Positions 7,751 to 17,222 of a stretch of 64,000 nt of DNA are shown here, one piece after another. This stretch comes from Nevskia sp. GTDB lineage: Bacteria > Pseudomonadota > Gammaproteobacteria > Nevskiales > Nevskiaceae. The position numbers were made by a program, and so were the translations under genes. The first letter of the stretch is position 1; every line of letters begins with the position of its first letter. The notes under the pieces are model-generated. The model saw only the letters and a list, made by a program, of their open reading frames with translations, searched no databases and was not told the origin of the DNA. The stretch lies in the NCBI GenBank assembly GCA_021732745.1, contig JAKFUK010000002.1, positions 248,001 to 312,000 on the forward strand, given 5' to 3'.

Positions 7751-8416
7751 TCAGCCAAGGGCGTTGCGCAGCGCGCCGGCCGCCGCCATCGGCAGCAGGG
7801 TCAGGGACAGCGCCAGCAGCGCGCCGAGAAAATACAGCGGTGCCTCGGGCGACAGGCCAGCCGCCGCCGCACGCACCGCGCCGCCGCCGAAAATGACCGC
7901 CGGGGTCATCAGCGGCAGCACCAGGATCGGCAGCATCAGGCCGGCGCGCGGCGCGCCCACGGTGAGTGCTGCCGCAAAGCCGCCGGTGAAGATCAGGGTC
8001 GGCGTGCCCAGCAGCAGGCTCCAGAACAGCACGATCACCGGCCCGGTTTCCAGGCCCAGGCCATAGCCCAGCAGCGGCGAAGCGATCACGAGCGGGGCAG
8101 CGGTCAGCAACCATTGCGCGGCCAGCTTGGCGGCGATCAGCAGCGCCAGCGGCACCTCGGCGATCAGCATCTGTTCGAGACTGCCGTCGTCGAGATCGGC
8201 TCGGAACAGGCGCTCGACGCCGAGTAGTGCTGCCAGCAACGCGCCCACCCAGATGATGGCCGGCGCGAAGGTCTTCAAGGCCGGTGATTCGGGTGCGATG
8301 CCCAGCGGAAACAGCAGCGCCACGATGCCGTAGAACACCAGCGGCTGCGCCCATTCGGCACGCCGCCGGAGCGCGATCTGCAACTCCCGGCGAAAGATTG
8401 CCCCGGCCGCACTCAT
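7751..8416 (-). CDS. ccmB: Haem exporter protein CcmB
   Basis: CcmB is the membrane subunit of the CcmAB ABC complex that releases holo-CcmE from CcmC. The 221-residue protein begins MSAAGAIFRRELQIALRRRAEW and has six hydrophobic segments. The family-typical cytoplasmic loop FRADLDDGSLEQMLIAEVPL is present, as are LMLPILVLPLMTPAVIFGGG and the closing helix. The ATG at 8416 overlaps the ccmA stop as ATGA. A frame opening at 8863 is only the shadow of ccmA. Confidence 0.95.
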   Translation of the reverse strand: MSAAGAIFRRELQIALRRRAEWAQPLVFYGIVALLFPLGIAPESPALKTFAPAIIWVGALLAALLGVERLFRADLDDGSLEQMLIAEVPLALLIAAKLAAQWLLTAAPLVIASPLLGYGLGLETGPVIVLFWSLLLGTPTLIFTGGFAAALTVGAPRAGLMLPILVLPLMTPAVIFGGGAVRAAAAGLSPEAPLYFLGALLALSLTLLPMAAAGALRNALG

Positions 8417-9009
8417 GCCGCGCTCAGGTTCAGCGATCGCAGCGTGGCGAGCGCGCCCGGCAGGGGCTGGTGACTGGTGACGATCACCGCGCCGCCGCCG
8501 CCGACGTGCGCGGCGAGCAGGCCGGCGAACAGATCCAGCCCTTGCACATCGAGCCCGGCCAGCGGCTCGTCGAGCAACCACCAGGGACGCGCCGCGGCGA
8601 CCAGCCGGGCGAGTGCCGCGCGCCGCTTCTGGCCGGTCGACAACTGGCCGGAGGGCCGCGTCGCCTGCGCTTTCTGCAGCCCGACGGCCGCCAGTGCGGC
8701 GCGCGGATCGTCGATCCGCTCGCCGTTGAGCGCCGCCCAGAATTCGAGGTTTTCCAGCGCCGACAGCACCGGATTCAGCGCGTTCTTGTGGCCGATCCAG
8801 TGCCGCTCGCGGCTTTCGGGCTGCGGCGCGATGTGGCCGCTGTCGGGACGCCGCAGCCCGCACAGCACTTCCAGCAGCGAAGTCTTGCCAGCCCCGTTGC
8901 GGCCCAGCACATGCAGCACTTCGCCCGCCGCGACGGAAAAACTCAGGTCATTGACCACGATCCGGTCACCACGGCTAACAACGAGCTGGTGAACCTCGAG
9001 ACGGGGCAT
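8413..9009 (-). CDS. ccmA: Cytochrome c biogenesis ATP-binding protein CcmA
   Basis: CcmA is the ATPase of the CcmABCD complex. The 198-residue protein contains Walker A GRNGAGKTS (about 36-44), the ABC signature LSTGQKRR, Walker B WWLLDEP and the switch histidine in VTSHQPL. The CcmA-specific stretch WIGHKNALNPVLSALENLEF is also present. Its length is typical for the family. It is the first gene of the ccm operon, and the 387 bp upstream region is shared with the divergent glycosyltransferase gene, so the operon promoter should lie there. Confidence 0.97.
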   Translation of the reverse strand: MPRLEVHQLVVSRGDRIVVNDLSFSVAAGEVLHVLGRNGAGKTSLLEVLCGLRRPDSGHIAPQPESRERHWIGHKNALNPVLSALENLEFWAALNGERIDDPRAALAAVGLQKAQATRPSGQLSTGQKRRAALARLVAAARPWWLLDEPLAGLDVQGLDLFAGLLAAHVGGGGAVIVTSHQPLPGALATLRSLNLSAA

Positions 9010-9396
9010 GGACGGCGGGCGGATCGGTCGCGTTTCGGACCGGTCGCAGTTTACGGGATGGGCTGTGCGGCAATCGCGTGCCCGATCACGGGAACCAATT
9101 TCGATGCAGGGGGTCCTACCGCCGATCGTGAAGATCCCGCCCGCCAGCGGAAAGTCGGCATTTGCCGATGACCTGAGCGCGTGCGCGCGCTTAGGGTGGC
9201 GGCATCGGCTGTCGAATATTCCTCCTGTTTCAGTTAGGACCCCCTGCTATTTTCACGTTTTGCGCACAGGCCGACCTCTATCATTGATTGTCGTCAAGCC
9301 ATGCCGCGCAAGCGACACGCCCGATCAGCACTCGGGTGATCGGCCCAACGCCGGCCCGGCCGTCATGAACTCGTTTCGTTCCACCAGGATTTCCGC
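9010..9396. other. Divergent intergenic region between ccmA and a glycosyltransferase
   Basis: This 387 bp stretch should hold promoters for both directions. It becomes less GC-rich between about 9215 and 9300 (ATTCCTCCTGTTTCAGTTAG, CTATTTTCACGTTTTGCGC). I could not identify convincing -35/-10 pairs, a perfect FNR or CRP site, or an RNA gene. Confidence 0.5.
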
Positions 9397-10398
9397 GTGA
9401 TCGTTGGCAAACCGCTCGTTTCCGTCATCGTCGCCTGCCGCAACGAGGCCCGGTGGATACGTGAAACGATCAACAGCGTGCTGGCCCAGACCTACAGCGA
9501 CCTCGAGCTGGTAGTGGTCGACGACGGCTCGACCGACAACACCGCCGCCATCGTCGCCTCGATCCCCGACCCGCGCCTGCGGCTGATCCGCCAGGCGCCG
9601 GCCGGTGCCTGCGCCGCCCGCAACGCCGGCCTGCGGCTGGCCACCGGAGACTTGATCCAGATGCTCGATGGCGATGATCTGCTGGCTGCCGACAAGATCG
9701 AGCATCAGGTCGACCGCTGGCGGGAATTGGGCGATTCCTACGTCTACTTCGGGCCGTTCGCGCGCTTTTCGCGCCGTCCCGGCCAAAGGGGAATCCGGCC
9801 GCAGCCGAACTGGACCGACATGGACGGCCACGCCTGGCTGGTATCCACCTGGACCAACGGCGACATGATGGCTCCGCACGCCTGGCTGACGCCGGCCGCA
9901 CTGGTCCGCGAGGCCGGTCCCTGGAACGAAAGTCTTCAGCAGAATCAGGACGGCGACTACTTTTCGCGAGTGCTGCTGGCGTCCGCCGGCGTTCGCTATT
10001 GTCCGCAGGCGCTCAGCTACTACCGGGTCGGCGTCAAGCATTCGATCAGCGTGCGCAGCGATCGCCCCGCGCGTTCATCACGGCTGTACGCAACCCGGAT
10101 GATTGCCCGACGCCTGCTCGCCCAGGATTCCAGCCAGGAGGTTCGCTACGCCTGCGCCAACGCCTACGAGGAGCAGATGCTGCTGAACTGGGTGGAACAC
10201 CCGGATCTGGCCGCCGAAGCCCGCATGGAAATGGACGCACTCGGCGGCAGCGACGGCCGTCAACCTTTTCGCAGCGATCAATTCCGCTGGAGCGCGAAGT
10301 TGCTGGGCTGGCGGCTGGCTTGCCAGATCCAGCAGCGCATGCGCCGCCTGCGCGAAGGCACGCCCGCCGGCGCCCACGGCGATCCTTTGTCAGAGTAA
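9397..10398 (+). CDS. Glycosyltransferase family 2
   Basis: The 333-residue protein has a GT-A fold glycosyltransferase domain in its first 220 residues: VSVIVACRNEARWIRETINS at the N-terminus, VVVDDGSTDNT for nucleotide-sugar binding, and the metal-binding MLDGDD. It likely transfers a sugar from a nucleotide donor to a surface glycan; the acceptor is not predictable. The C-terminal 110 residues are helical and rich in Arg, without membrane segments, so the enzyme is cytosolic or peripheral. The start is GTG at 9397 behind AGGA; an upstream ATG at 9365 runs into a stop. It stands alone, with no other polysaccharide genes beside it, and is followed by a MITE-like element. Confidence 0.88.
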   Translation: MIVGKPLVSVIVACRNEARWIRETINSVLAQTYSDLELVVVDDGSTDNTAAIVASIPDPRLRLIRQAPAGACAARNAGLRLATGDLIQMLDGDDLLAADKIEHQVDRWRELGDSYVYFGPFARFSRRPGQRGIRPQPNWTDMDGHAWLVSTWTNGDMMAPHAWLTPAALVREAGPWNESLQQNQDGDYFSRVLLASAGVRYCPQALSYYRVGVKHSISVRSDRPARSSRLYATRMIARRLLAQDSSQEVRYACANAYEEQMLLNWVEHPDLAAEARMEMDALGGSDGRQPFRSDQFRWSAKLLGWRLACQIQQRMRRLREGTPAGAHGDPLSE

Positions 10399-10417
10399 GC
10401 GCGGTCAGCCGCTCCCC

Positions 10418-10688
10418 TAGGGCCTGTTAACAATAACTTTGGTCGCTGCGGCGGAGGTCGTTTTTGCCCAGTGCAACTCGATCGAAGCGGCCAATGGTTG
10501 TTCCATTGGCGCGACGAGAGAGGCAGCAATGGGCAAAAACGGCCCCGCCCCGAAGGGTTGCGGCCAAAAAGTCGCCGGACTTCGTTGCGAACCTTGGCCA
10601 TAGGGTGGCTATGGCCTGCGGTTCGCGCCTCGCCCGGCGACTTTTTGACCTGCAACGCAGCGACCAAAGTTATTGTTAACAGGCCCTA
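10418..10688. mobile_element. 271 bp MITE-like element with perfect 32 bp terminal inverted repeats
   Basis: The first 32 bases (10418-10449, beginning TAGGGCCTGTTAACAATAAC) are an exact reverse complement of the last 32 (10657-10688). There are internal inverted repeats too: CGTTTTTGCCCA at 10459-10470 with its complement at 10530-10541, and AAAAAGTCGCCGG near 10565 with its complement near 10634. The single strand could therefore fold into a main stem with two side hairpins. No credible ORF is inside. If the outermost TA on each side is a target duplication, the element would fit an IS630/Tc1-type MITE. It lies between the glycosyltransferase and folD, just upstream of folD. Confidence 0.82.
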
Positions 10689-10739
10689 AGCATCGCCCAT
10701 GCGAGAATCCGCGCGATTTTTGACCTCGGAGCACAGCGC

Positions 10740-11597
10740 GTGACAGCACAACTCATCGACGGCAAGGCGGTGGCAGCACAGGTCCATGAGCGGGTGCGGG
10801 TCGCCGTCGCAGCGCGGGTCGCCGCCGGACACCGGGCACCGGCGCTGGCCACGGTGCTGGTCGGTGCCGATCCGGCCTCCGAGGTCTATGTCCGCAACAA
10901 GCGGCTAACCTGCGAGAAAGTCGGCATCCGCTCGGTGCCGAATCATCTGGAGGCGACGACCTCCGAAGCGGAACTGCTGGCGATCGTCGATCGCCTGAAT
11001 GACGACGACAGCATCGACGGCATCCTCGTCCAGCTGCCGCTGCCGAAGCACATCAACGCCGACAAGGTCATCGAGCGGATTCGCGTGACCAAGGATGTCG
11101 ACGGCTTCCACCCGTACAACTTCGGCCGCCTGGCCCAGAAAACCCCGACCTTGAGGCCGTGCACGCCCTGGGGCTGCGTCGAACTGCTGAAGTCGACCGG
11201 CGTGCCGCTGGCCGGCAAACGGGCGCTGGTGATCGGCCAGTCGAACATCGTCGGCCGGCCGATGGCGCTGGAACTGCTGCTGCTCGGCTGCACGGTGACC
11301 GTCGCCCACAGCCGCACCCGCGACCTGCCGGAAGAAGTCGGCCGCGCCGAAATCCTGGTGGTCGGCACCGGCATTCCGGACATGGTCAAGGGCGACTGGG
11401 TGCGCGAGGGTGCGATCGTCATCGACGTCGGCATCAACCGCCTGCCGAGCGGCAAGCTGTGCGGCGATGTCGAGTTCGACGCGGCGCGTCAGCGCGCGGC
11501 GTTCATCACGCCGGTGCCGGGTGGCGTCGGGCCGATGACGGTGGCGATGTTGATGGACAACACGCTGAATGCGGCGATTGCCCGCGCTGCGGGCTAA
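10740..11597 (+). CDS. folD: Bifunctional methylenetetrahydrofolate dehydrogenase/cyclohydrolase FolD
   Basis: FolD interconverts 5,10-methylene-, 5,10-methenyl- and 10-formyl-tetrahydrofolate in the cytosol. The 285-residue protein shows the substrate region [17 protein letters not shown] with the catalytic Lys, the family motif [12 protein letters not shown], the NADP-binding stretch [13 protein letters not shown] and the signature [13 protein letters not shown]. The start is GTG at 10740, matching [15 protein letters not shown]; no nearby ATG fits. Its expression signals lie in the 51 bp between the MITE-like element and the start, or within the element. Formate activation via folate gives a loose thematic link to the formate genes downstream. 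Confidence 0.96.
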   Translation: MTAQLIDGKAVAAQVHERVRVAVAARVAAGHRAPALATVLVGADPASEVYVRNKRLTCEKVGIRSVPNHLEATTSEAELLAIVDRLNDDDSIDGILVQLPLPKHINADKVIERIRVTKDVDGFHPYNFGRLAQKTPTLRPCTPWGCVELLKSTGVPLAGKRALVIGQSNIVGRPMALELLLLGCTVTVAHSRTRDLPEEVGRAEILVVGTGIPDMVKGDWVREGAIVIDVGINRLPSGKLCGDVEFDAARQRAAFITPVPGGVGPMTVAMLMDNTLNAAIARAAG

Positions 11598-11603
11598 TCA
11601 ACT

Positions 11604-11667
11604 TAGCCCGGATGCAATCCGGGATCGCGCTCTTGGCAAGGAACAGCCCCGGATTGCATCCGGGCTA
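11604..11667. repeat. Palindromic repeat between convergent genes
   Basis: A 20 bp sequence at 11604-11623 (TAGCCCGGATGCAATCCGGG) is repeated as an exact reverse complement at 11648-11667. It fills the gap between the convergent folD and regulator genes and may act as a bidirectional terminator. Its form matches widespread REP-type intergenic repeats. Confidence 0.85.
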
Positions 11668-11671
11668 CGCG

Positions 11672-12787
11672 CTAGCCGACCTTGCCCCGCGCCGAAGCCC
11701 GTCCCTTCGGCAACCGCCCAAACTCCGGAAACGCCTCATCCACCGCCAGCACTTCGCCGCAGTGAGCGGCGTCATAGCCCGGCAAGGCATTGACCAGATT
11801 GCGGAAATCCGGGTTGCAGAGGGTGTCGATGACGCTTTGCAGGGCCGGCGTCTTGAGTGCGGACTTCGAGCACAAGAAGAAGTAGCGCTCGCCCGCCAGC
11901 GGCACGAAGCCGAGATCGAAGCGCTTCGCTGCGGCTTCCACACCGACGCCGGCATCGGCCATGCCGCTGGCGACATAGGCGGCGACCGCCGCATGGGTGA
12001 ACTCGCCGCTGTCGAAGCCGCGGATCTGGCTGCCGTCGAGACCGGCGCGTTCCAGCATCAGGTCGAGCAGCATCCGGGTGCCGGAGCCGGGCTGGCGATT
12101 GACGAAGCGGACGTCGTCGCGGGTCAGGTCGGCCAGGGTCTGGATGCCCCGGGGATTGCCGGGGGCGACGATCAGGCCCTGACGGCGCGTTGCCAGCATG
12201 ATCAGCCGCTGGGTCTGAGGTTTCAGCCAGGCGGCGTACTGGGTCAGCGCCTGCGCTTCGAAATCGCCGACCGGCACATGGAAGCCGGCCAGGTCGCAGG
12301 CCCCGCCCTTCAATGAACTGAGCGCTTCGAAGCTCGACCGGTACTTGAGGTCGATCGGAATCCGGCTGCGCACGAACCAGTCGCGCAGGGTTTCCACCGC
12401 GAAACCGTGGCTGGCCTGCACTCTCAGGATCGCGCCGGTGTCGCTGAGCGCGCGTTCCAGTTCGACTTCCAGCTCGGAGGCCAGGCTGTCGAGCAGCGGC
12501 GCCAGACGGGCATTGATGCGCTTGTCGGCCCAGACCAGTTTCTCGGCCAGCGGCGTCAGTACCGCACCTCGACCGCGCTGCATGGTCACCAGCGGCGCGC
12601 CAAAGGTGCGGGTGCCGTCCTGCAAAAGGCCCCAGGCGTAGCGGTAGGACAGGCCGGCCTGGATGCAGGCCTCGGCCAGGGTGCCGGTCTCGCGGACACG
12701 GGCCAGCAGTTCGACCAGACGGGGCAGCGACTGCTTGCCGTCAGCCTGCTCCAGTTGCCATTGCGGCTGGATTGAAACCTTGAACAT
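11672..12787 (-). CDS. ModE/PBP-type transcriptional regulator, probably of the formate genes
   Basis: The 371-residue protein has an N-terminal ModE/LysR-like winged helix (about 15-110; ARVRETGTLAEACIQAGLSY, RYAWGLLQ). A periplasmic-binding-protein-like domain of the molybdate/sulfate type follows (from about 120), with RVQASHGFAVETLRDW, VNRQPGSGTRMLLDLMLERAG and EFTHAAVAAYVASGMADAGVG. Regulators of this build often sense an oxyanion or small ligand and control molybdoenzyme operons. The ATG at 12787 (MFKVSIQPQW) was chosen; the frame runs open to 12931 but the extra residues are unlike the family. It is divergent from the transporter and formate dehydrogenase genes with a 158 bp shared region, so it is likely their regulator. 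The ligand is not shown by the sequence. Confidence 0.82.
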   Translation of the reverse strand: MFKVSIQPQWQLEQADGKQSLPRLVELLARVRETGTLAEACIQAGLSYRYAWGLLQDGTRTFGAPLVTMQRGRGAVLTPLAEKLVWADKRINARLAPLLDSLASELEVELERALSDTGAILRVQASHGFAVETLRDWFVRSRIPIDLKYRSSFEALSSLKGGACDLAGFHVPVGDFEAQALTQYAAWLKPQTQRLIMLATRRQGLIVAPGNPRGIQTLADLTRDDVRFVNRQPGSGTRMLLDLMLERAGLDGSQIRGFDSGEFTHAAVAAYVASGMADAGVGVEAAAKRFDLGFVPLAGERYFFLCSKSALKTPALQSVIDTLCNPDFRNLVNALPGYDAAHCGEVLAVDEAFPEFGRLPKGRASARGKVG

Positions 12788-12945
12788 CGAATAACCCGCC
12801 GAGTGAAATGGTGGAGGTGGCAGAGCCGGAACTTCAACGGCTTTACGATACATATTTTCATCGCTGCAAGCTAAGACTACCGTAGCGTTCGTGCCACACA
12901 GCGCTGTGCGCCCATATGTTGCGCTGAACATAACCTGGAGGCGGA

Positions 12946-14604
12946 ATGAGCAGCATCGCGCAGGATCGAGGATCGGCTTCGGCCCTCGACTTTCTCGCGA
13001 AGGAACGCAGCATCGCCGGCCCCGGTTTCAACCGCTGGCTGGTGCCGCCGGCTGCGCTCGCCATTCATCTGTGCATCGGCATGGCCTACGGTTTCAGCGT
13101 GTTCTGGCTGCCGCTGTCGAAGGCCGTCGGCATCACCGCACCGCTCGCCTGCCCGGCCGGCACCTCGTTCTTCGCTGAATTGTGGGTCACCGGCTGCGAC
13201 TGGAAAGTCTCGACCCTGGGCTGGATGTACACGCTGTTCTTCGTCTTTCTCGGCTCCTCGGCGGCCGTGTTCGGCGGCTGGCTGGAACGCGCCGGGCCGC
13301 GCAAGGCCGGGCTGGTGTCGATGTTGTGCTGGTGCGGCGGCATGCTCGTTTCGGCCTACGGCATCCACACCCACCAGTTCTGGCTGATGCTGCTCGGGTC
13401 AGGGGTGATCGGCGGCATCGGCCTGGGTTTGGGCTACATCTCGCCGGTTTCGACGCTGATCAAGTGGTTCCCGGATCGCCGCGGCATGGCCACCGGCATG
13501 GCGATCATGGGTTTTGGTGGTGGGGCGATGATCGGCTCACCACTCGCCCAACTGTTGATGACGAAGTTCGCGACTCCGACCTCCATCGGCGTCGCCGAAA
13601 CCTTCTTGACCCTGGCGCTGGTCTACGCCGTGTTCATGACCGCTGGCGCGCTGGCCTATCGCGTGCCCGCCGCAGGCTGGAAGCCGTCTGGCTGGACGCC
13701 GCCAACAGCCGCGGCCAACGCGATGATCTCGACCCGGCATGTCCATCTGTCGAACGCCCACAAGACGCCGCAGTTCTGGCTGATCTGGGGTGTCTTGTGC
13801 CTGAACGTCACCGCCGGCATCGGCGTGATCGGCATGGCTTCGCCGATGTTGCAGGAAGTGTTCGGCGGCCGGCTCATCGGGGTCGACGCCGCGATCGGCT
13901 CGCTCGATGCCGCCCAGGCCGCGCAGATCGCCGCGATCGCCGCCGGCTTCACGGGTCTGTTGAGCCTGTTCAACATCGGCGGGCGATTCTTCTGGGCCTC
14001 GATGTCCGACAAGCTCGGCCGCAAGGCCACCTACGCGATCTTTTTCCTGCTTGGCACCGCGCTTTACGCCTCGGCTCCGAGCACCGGCCACGCCGGCTCG
14101 ATCGCGCTGTTCGTCGGCGCGTTCTGCCTGATCCTGTCGATGTACGGCGGCGGCTTCGCGACCGTGCCGGCCTACCTCGCCGACATCTTCGGCACCCAGT
14201 TCGTCGGCGCCATCCACGGCCGGCTGCTGACCGCATGGTCGATGGCCGGGATCTTCGGCCCGGTGATCGTCAATTACCTGCGCGAATTCCAGCTGTCGCA
14301 GGGTGTCGCCAAGGCGCAGGCCTACGACACGACGATGCTGATCCTGGCCGCCCTGCTGGTTGCCGGTTTCCTCTGCAACCTGCTGATTCGCCCTGTGGCA
14401 CCGAAATGGCAGATGAGCGAAGAAGAACTCGCCGCTGCCAGAAAACTGGCGCATGAAATCGCGCCTGCCGGCAGTGCATCAACCGGCGGCGTGGCTTCAG
14501 GCAGCCCTGCCGTGCTGGTCGCCATCGCCTGGGCTGCGGTCGGCATCCCGCTGGCCTGGGGCGTGGCGCAAACCGTCGCCAAGGCCGCGATCCTGTTCAA
14601 GTAA
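12946..14604 (+). CDS. OFA-type (oxalate/formate antiporter family) MFS transporter
   Basis: The 552-residue membrane protein has about twelve to fourteen hydrophobic helices. OFA-family features include the N-terminal region FNRWLVPPAALAIHLCIGMA, the MFS loop WFPDRRGMATGMAIMGFGGG, the central HVHLSNAHKTPQFWLIWGVL and GRFFWASMSDKLGRKATYAI. The length exceeds the usual 400-430 residues because of an extra loop near residue 60 (with two Cys) and an additional C-terminal helix. It probably moves formate or a related carboxylate across the inner membrane. A GGAGG lies six bases before the start at 12946. It is 20 bp upstream of fdsG and likely heads the operon. Confidence 0.9.
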   Translation: MSSIAQDRGSASALDFLAKERSIAGPGFNRWLVPPAALAIHLCIGMAYGFSVFWLPLSKAVGITAPLACPAGTSFFAELWVTGCDWKVSTLGWMYTLFFVFLGSSAAVFGGWLERAGPRKAGLVSMLCWCGGMLVSAYGIHTHQFWLMLLGSGVIGGIGLGLGYISPVSTLIKWFPDRRGMATGMAIMGFGGGAMIGSPLAQLLMTKFATPTSIGVAETFLTLALVYAVFMTAGALAYRVPAAGWKPSGWTPPTAAANAMISTRHVHLSNAHKTPQFWLIWGVLCLNVTAGIGVIGMASPMLQEVFGGRLIGVDAAIGSLDAAQAAQIAAIAAGFTGLLSLFNIGGRFFWASMSDKLGRKATYAIFFLLGTALYASAPSTGHAGSIALFVGAFCLILSMYGGGFATVPAYLADIFGTQFVGAIHGRLLTAWSMAGIFGPVIVNYLREFQLSQGVAKAQAYDTTMLILAALLVAGFLCNLLIRPVAPKWQMSEEELAAARKLAHEIAPAGSASTGGVASGSPAVLVAIAWAAVGIPLAWGVAQTVAKAAILFK

Positions 14605-14624
14605 CTGACTGAAAAAGAGTTCTC

Positions 14625-15139
14625 ATGTCCACTTCCACTTTCGAGCGCAAGCCACCGATCAAGCTCGCCGAGCTGTCGTCGCTGTCGCCTGCCGACATCG
14701 CAACGATCAATGGCGTGCTGGCCCGGCTGAAAGAGCTGCCCGGCGCGCTGCTGCCGATCCTGCACGGCATTCAGGACGCGCTCGGCTACGTGCCGAAGGA
14801 CGCAGTGCCAATCGTCGCGAAGTCGCTGAACCTGTCGCGTGCCGAGGTTCATGGGGTCGTCTCGTTCTATCACTGGTACCGGACTGAAAAGCCCGGCGAG
14901 CACGTCATCCACCTGTGCCGGGCCGAAGCCTGTCAGGCGGTTGGCGGTCGTGCGCTGGAAACCCATGTCAAGACCAGGCTCGGCATCGACTTCCACGAAA
15001 CCACCGCCGATGGCCGCTACACGCTGGAACCGGCCTACTGCCTCGGCAATTGCGCGGTCGGCCCCAGCCTGCTGATCGACATGCAGCTCCGAGGCCGCGT
15101 CACGAGCGCGCGCTTCGATCGCCTGATCGGGGTGTCGGC

Positions 15140-15143
<4 letters not shown>
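14625..15143 (+). CDS. fdsG: NAD-dependent formate dehydrogenase gamma subunit
   Basis: FdsG is a NuoE-like [2Fe-2S] protein that passes electrons between the catalytic subunit and the NADH-forming subunit. The 172-residue product has the thioredoxin-like NuoE fold with cysteines in HLCRAEACQ and YCLGNC, the four-Cys pattern for one [2Fe-2S] cluster. LPILHGIQDALGYVPKDAV and GVVSFYHWYR are also family typical. Its stop overlaps the fdsB start as ATGA at 15140-15143, as expected for fixed subunit ratios. Confidence 0.94.
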
Positions 15144-16678
<1,535 letters not shown>

Positions 16679-16689
16679 ACGGCCAACGT

Positions 16690-17176
16690 CAACCGTTAAA
16701 CGCAAAGGCGCAAAGGTAAAAGAAAGGACGCAAAGGTGGATGAGAATGAATGCTCGAAGATCATCATTGGTGCGGCCATCGAAGTTCATAACGCACTCGG
16801 CGCTGGGCTGCTCGAATCAGCTTATGAAGCAGCACTCGCAATCGAATTCACCGAACGCAGACTCCATTTTCATCGACAACTCGCGTTGCCTGCACGCTAC
16901 AAAGGCGTGGAGTTGGGTGACGCGTACAGGATCGACTTTCTGGTCGAAGAGTTGGTCATCGTTGAACTCAAAGCCGTTACCGCGCTGGCTCCAGTTCATT
17001 CCGCGCAAGTCCTCACCTACCTCCGTCTTTCCGGCAAGCGCCTCGGTCTGCTGTTCAATTTTCATGCGGATTCCATCCGCAACGGCACCCGCCGCATCGT
17101 CAATCAACTCTGAAAGCCACTCAGGCTTTTCTTTGCGTCCTTTCTTTTCCCTTCGCGCCTTTGCGTTTAACGGTTG
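16690..17176. mobile_element. GxxExxY-gene element bounded by 46 bp terminal inverted repeats
   Basis: The left arm (16690-16735) and right arm (17131-17176) are reverse complements over 46 bp with two mismatches, starting CAACCGTTAAACGCAAAGGC. The arms enclose one ORF (16736-17113) and nothing else. The left arm supplies an AAGGA seven bases before the GTG start, so the repeat carries the ribosome binding site. The blocks CAAAGGCGCAAAG and AAAGGACGCAAAG inside the arm also occur, slightly altered, in ORF-less repeats at 543-646 and 32655-32752. The unit separates fdsB from fdsA. No clear target duplication is visible. Confidence 0.8.
16736..17113 (+). CDS. GxxExxY protein (PDDEXK_3-like nuclease fold)
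   Basis: The 125-residue protein carries the family name motif in GAGLLESAYEAAL (GxxExxY) after IIGAAIEVHNALG. A PDDEXK-like core follows: YRIDFLVEELVIVELKAVTA with Asp, Glu-x-Lys, then HSAQVLTYLRLSGKRLGLLFNF. Proteins of this family are small, predicted nuclease-fold proteins with no established role. The start is GTG at 16736, directly after the left inverted repeat. The ORF is intact and its codons are less GC-biased than those of fdsB and fdsA, which fits arrival with the surrounding element. It would be co-transcribed with the formate dehydrogenase genes. Confidence 0.9.
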   Translation: MDENECSKIIIGAAIEVHNALGAGLLESAYEAALAIEFTERRLHFHRQLALPARYKGVELGDAYRIDFLVEELVIVELKAVTALAPVHSAQVLTYLRLSGKRLGLLFNFHADSIRNGTRRIVNQL

Positions 17177-17222
17177 CTTTTTCCGCCGCGACGCAGCGAT
17201 AAGCCTCCCGAGGTAAGCAGCC

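Noticed and set aside
11159..12316. 385-codon plus-strand frame over folD and the regulator
   Set aside because: It is a high-GC shadow frame that spans two real convergent genes; its composition is Arg/Gly/His-rich without domains.
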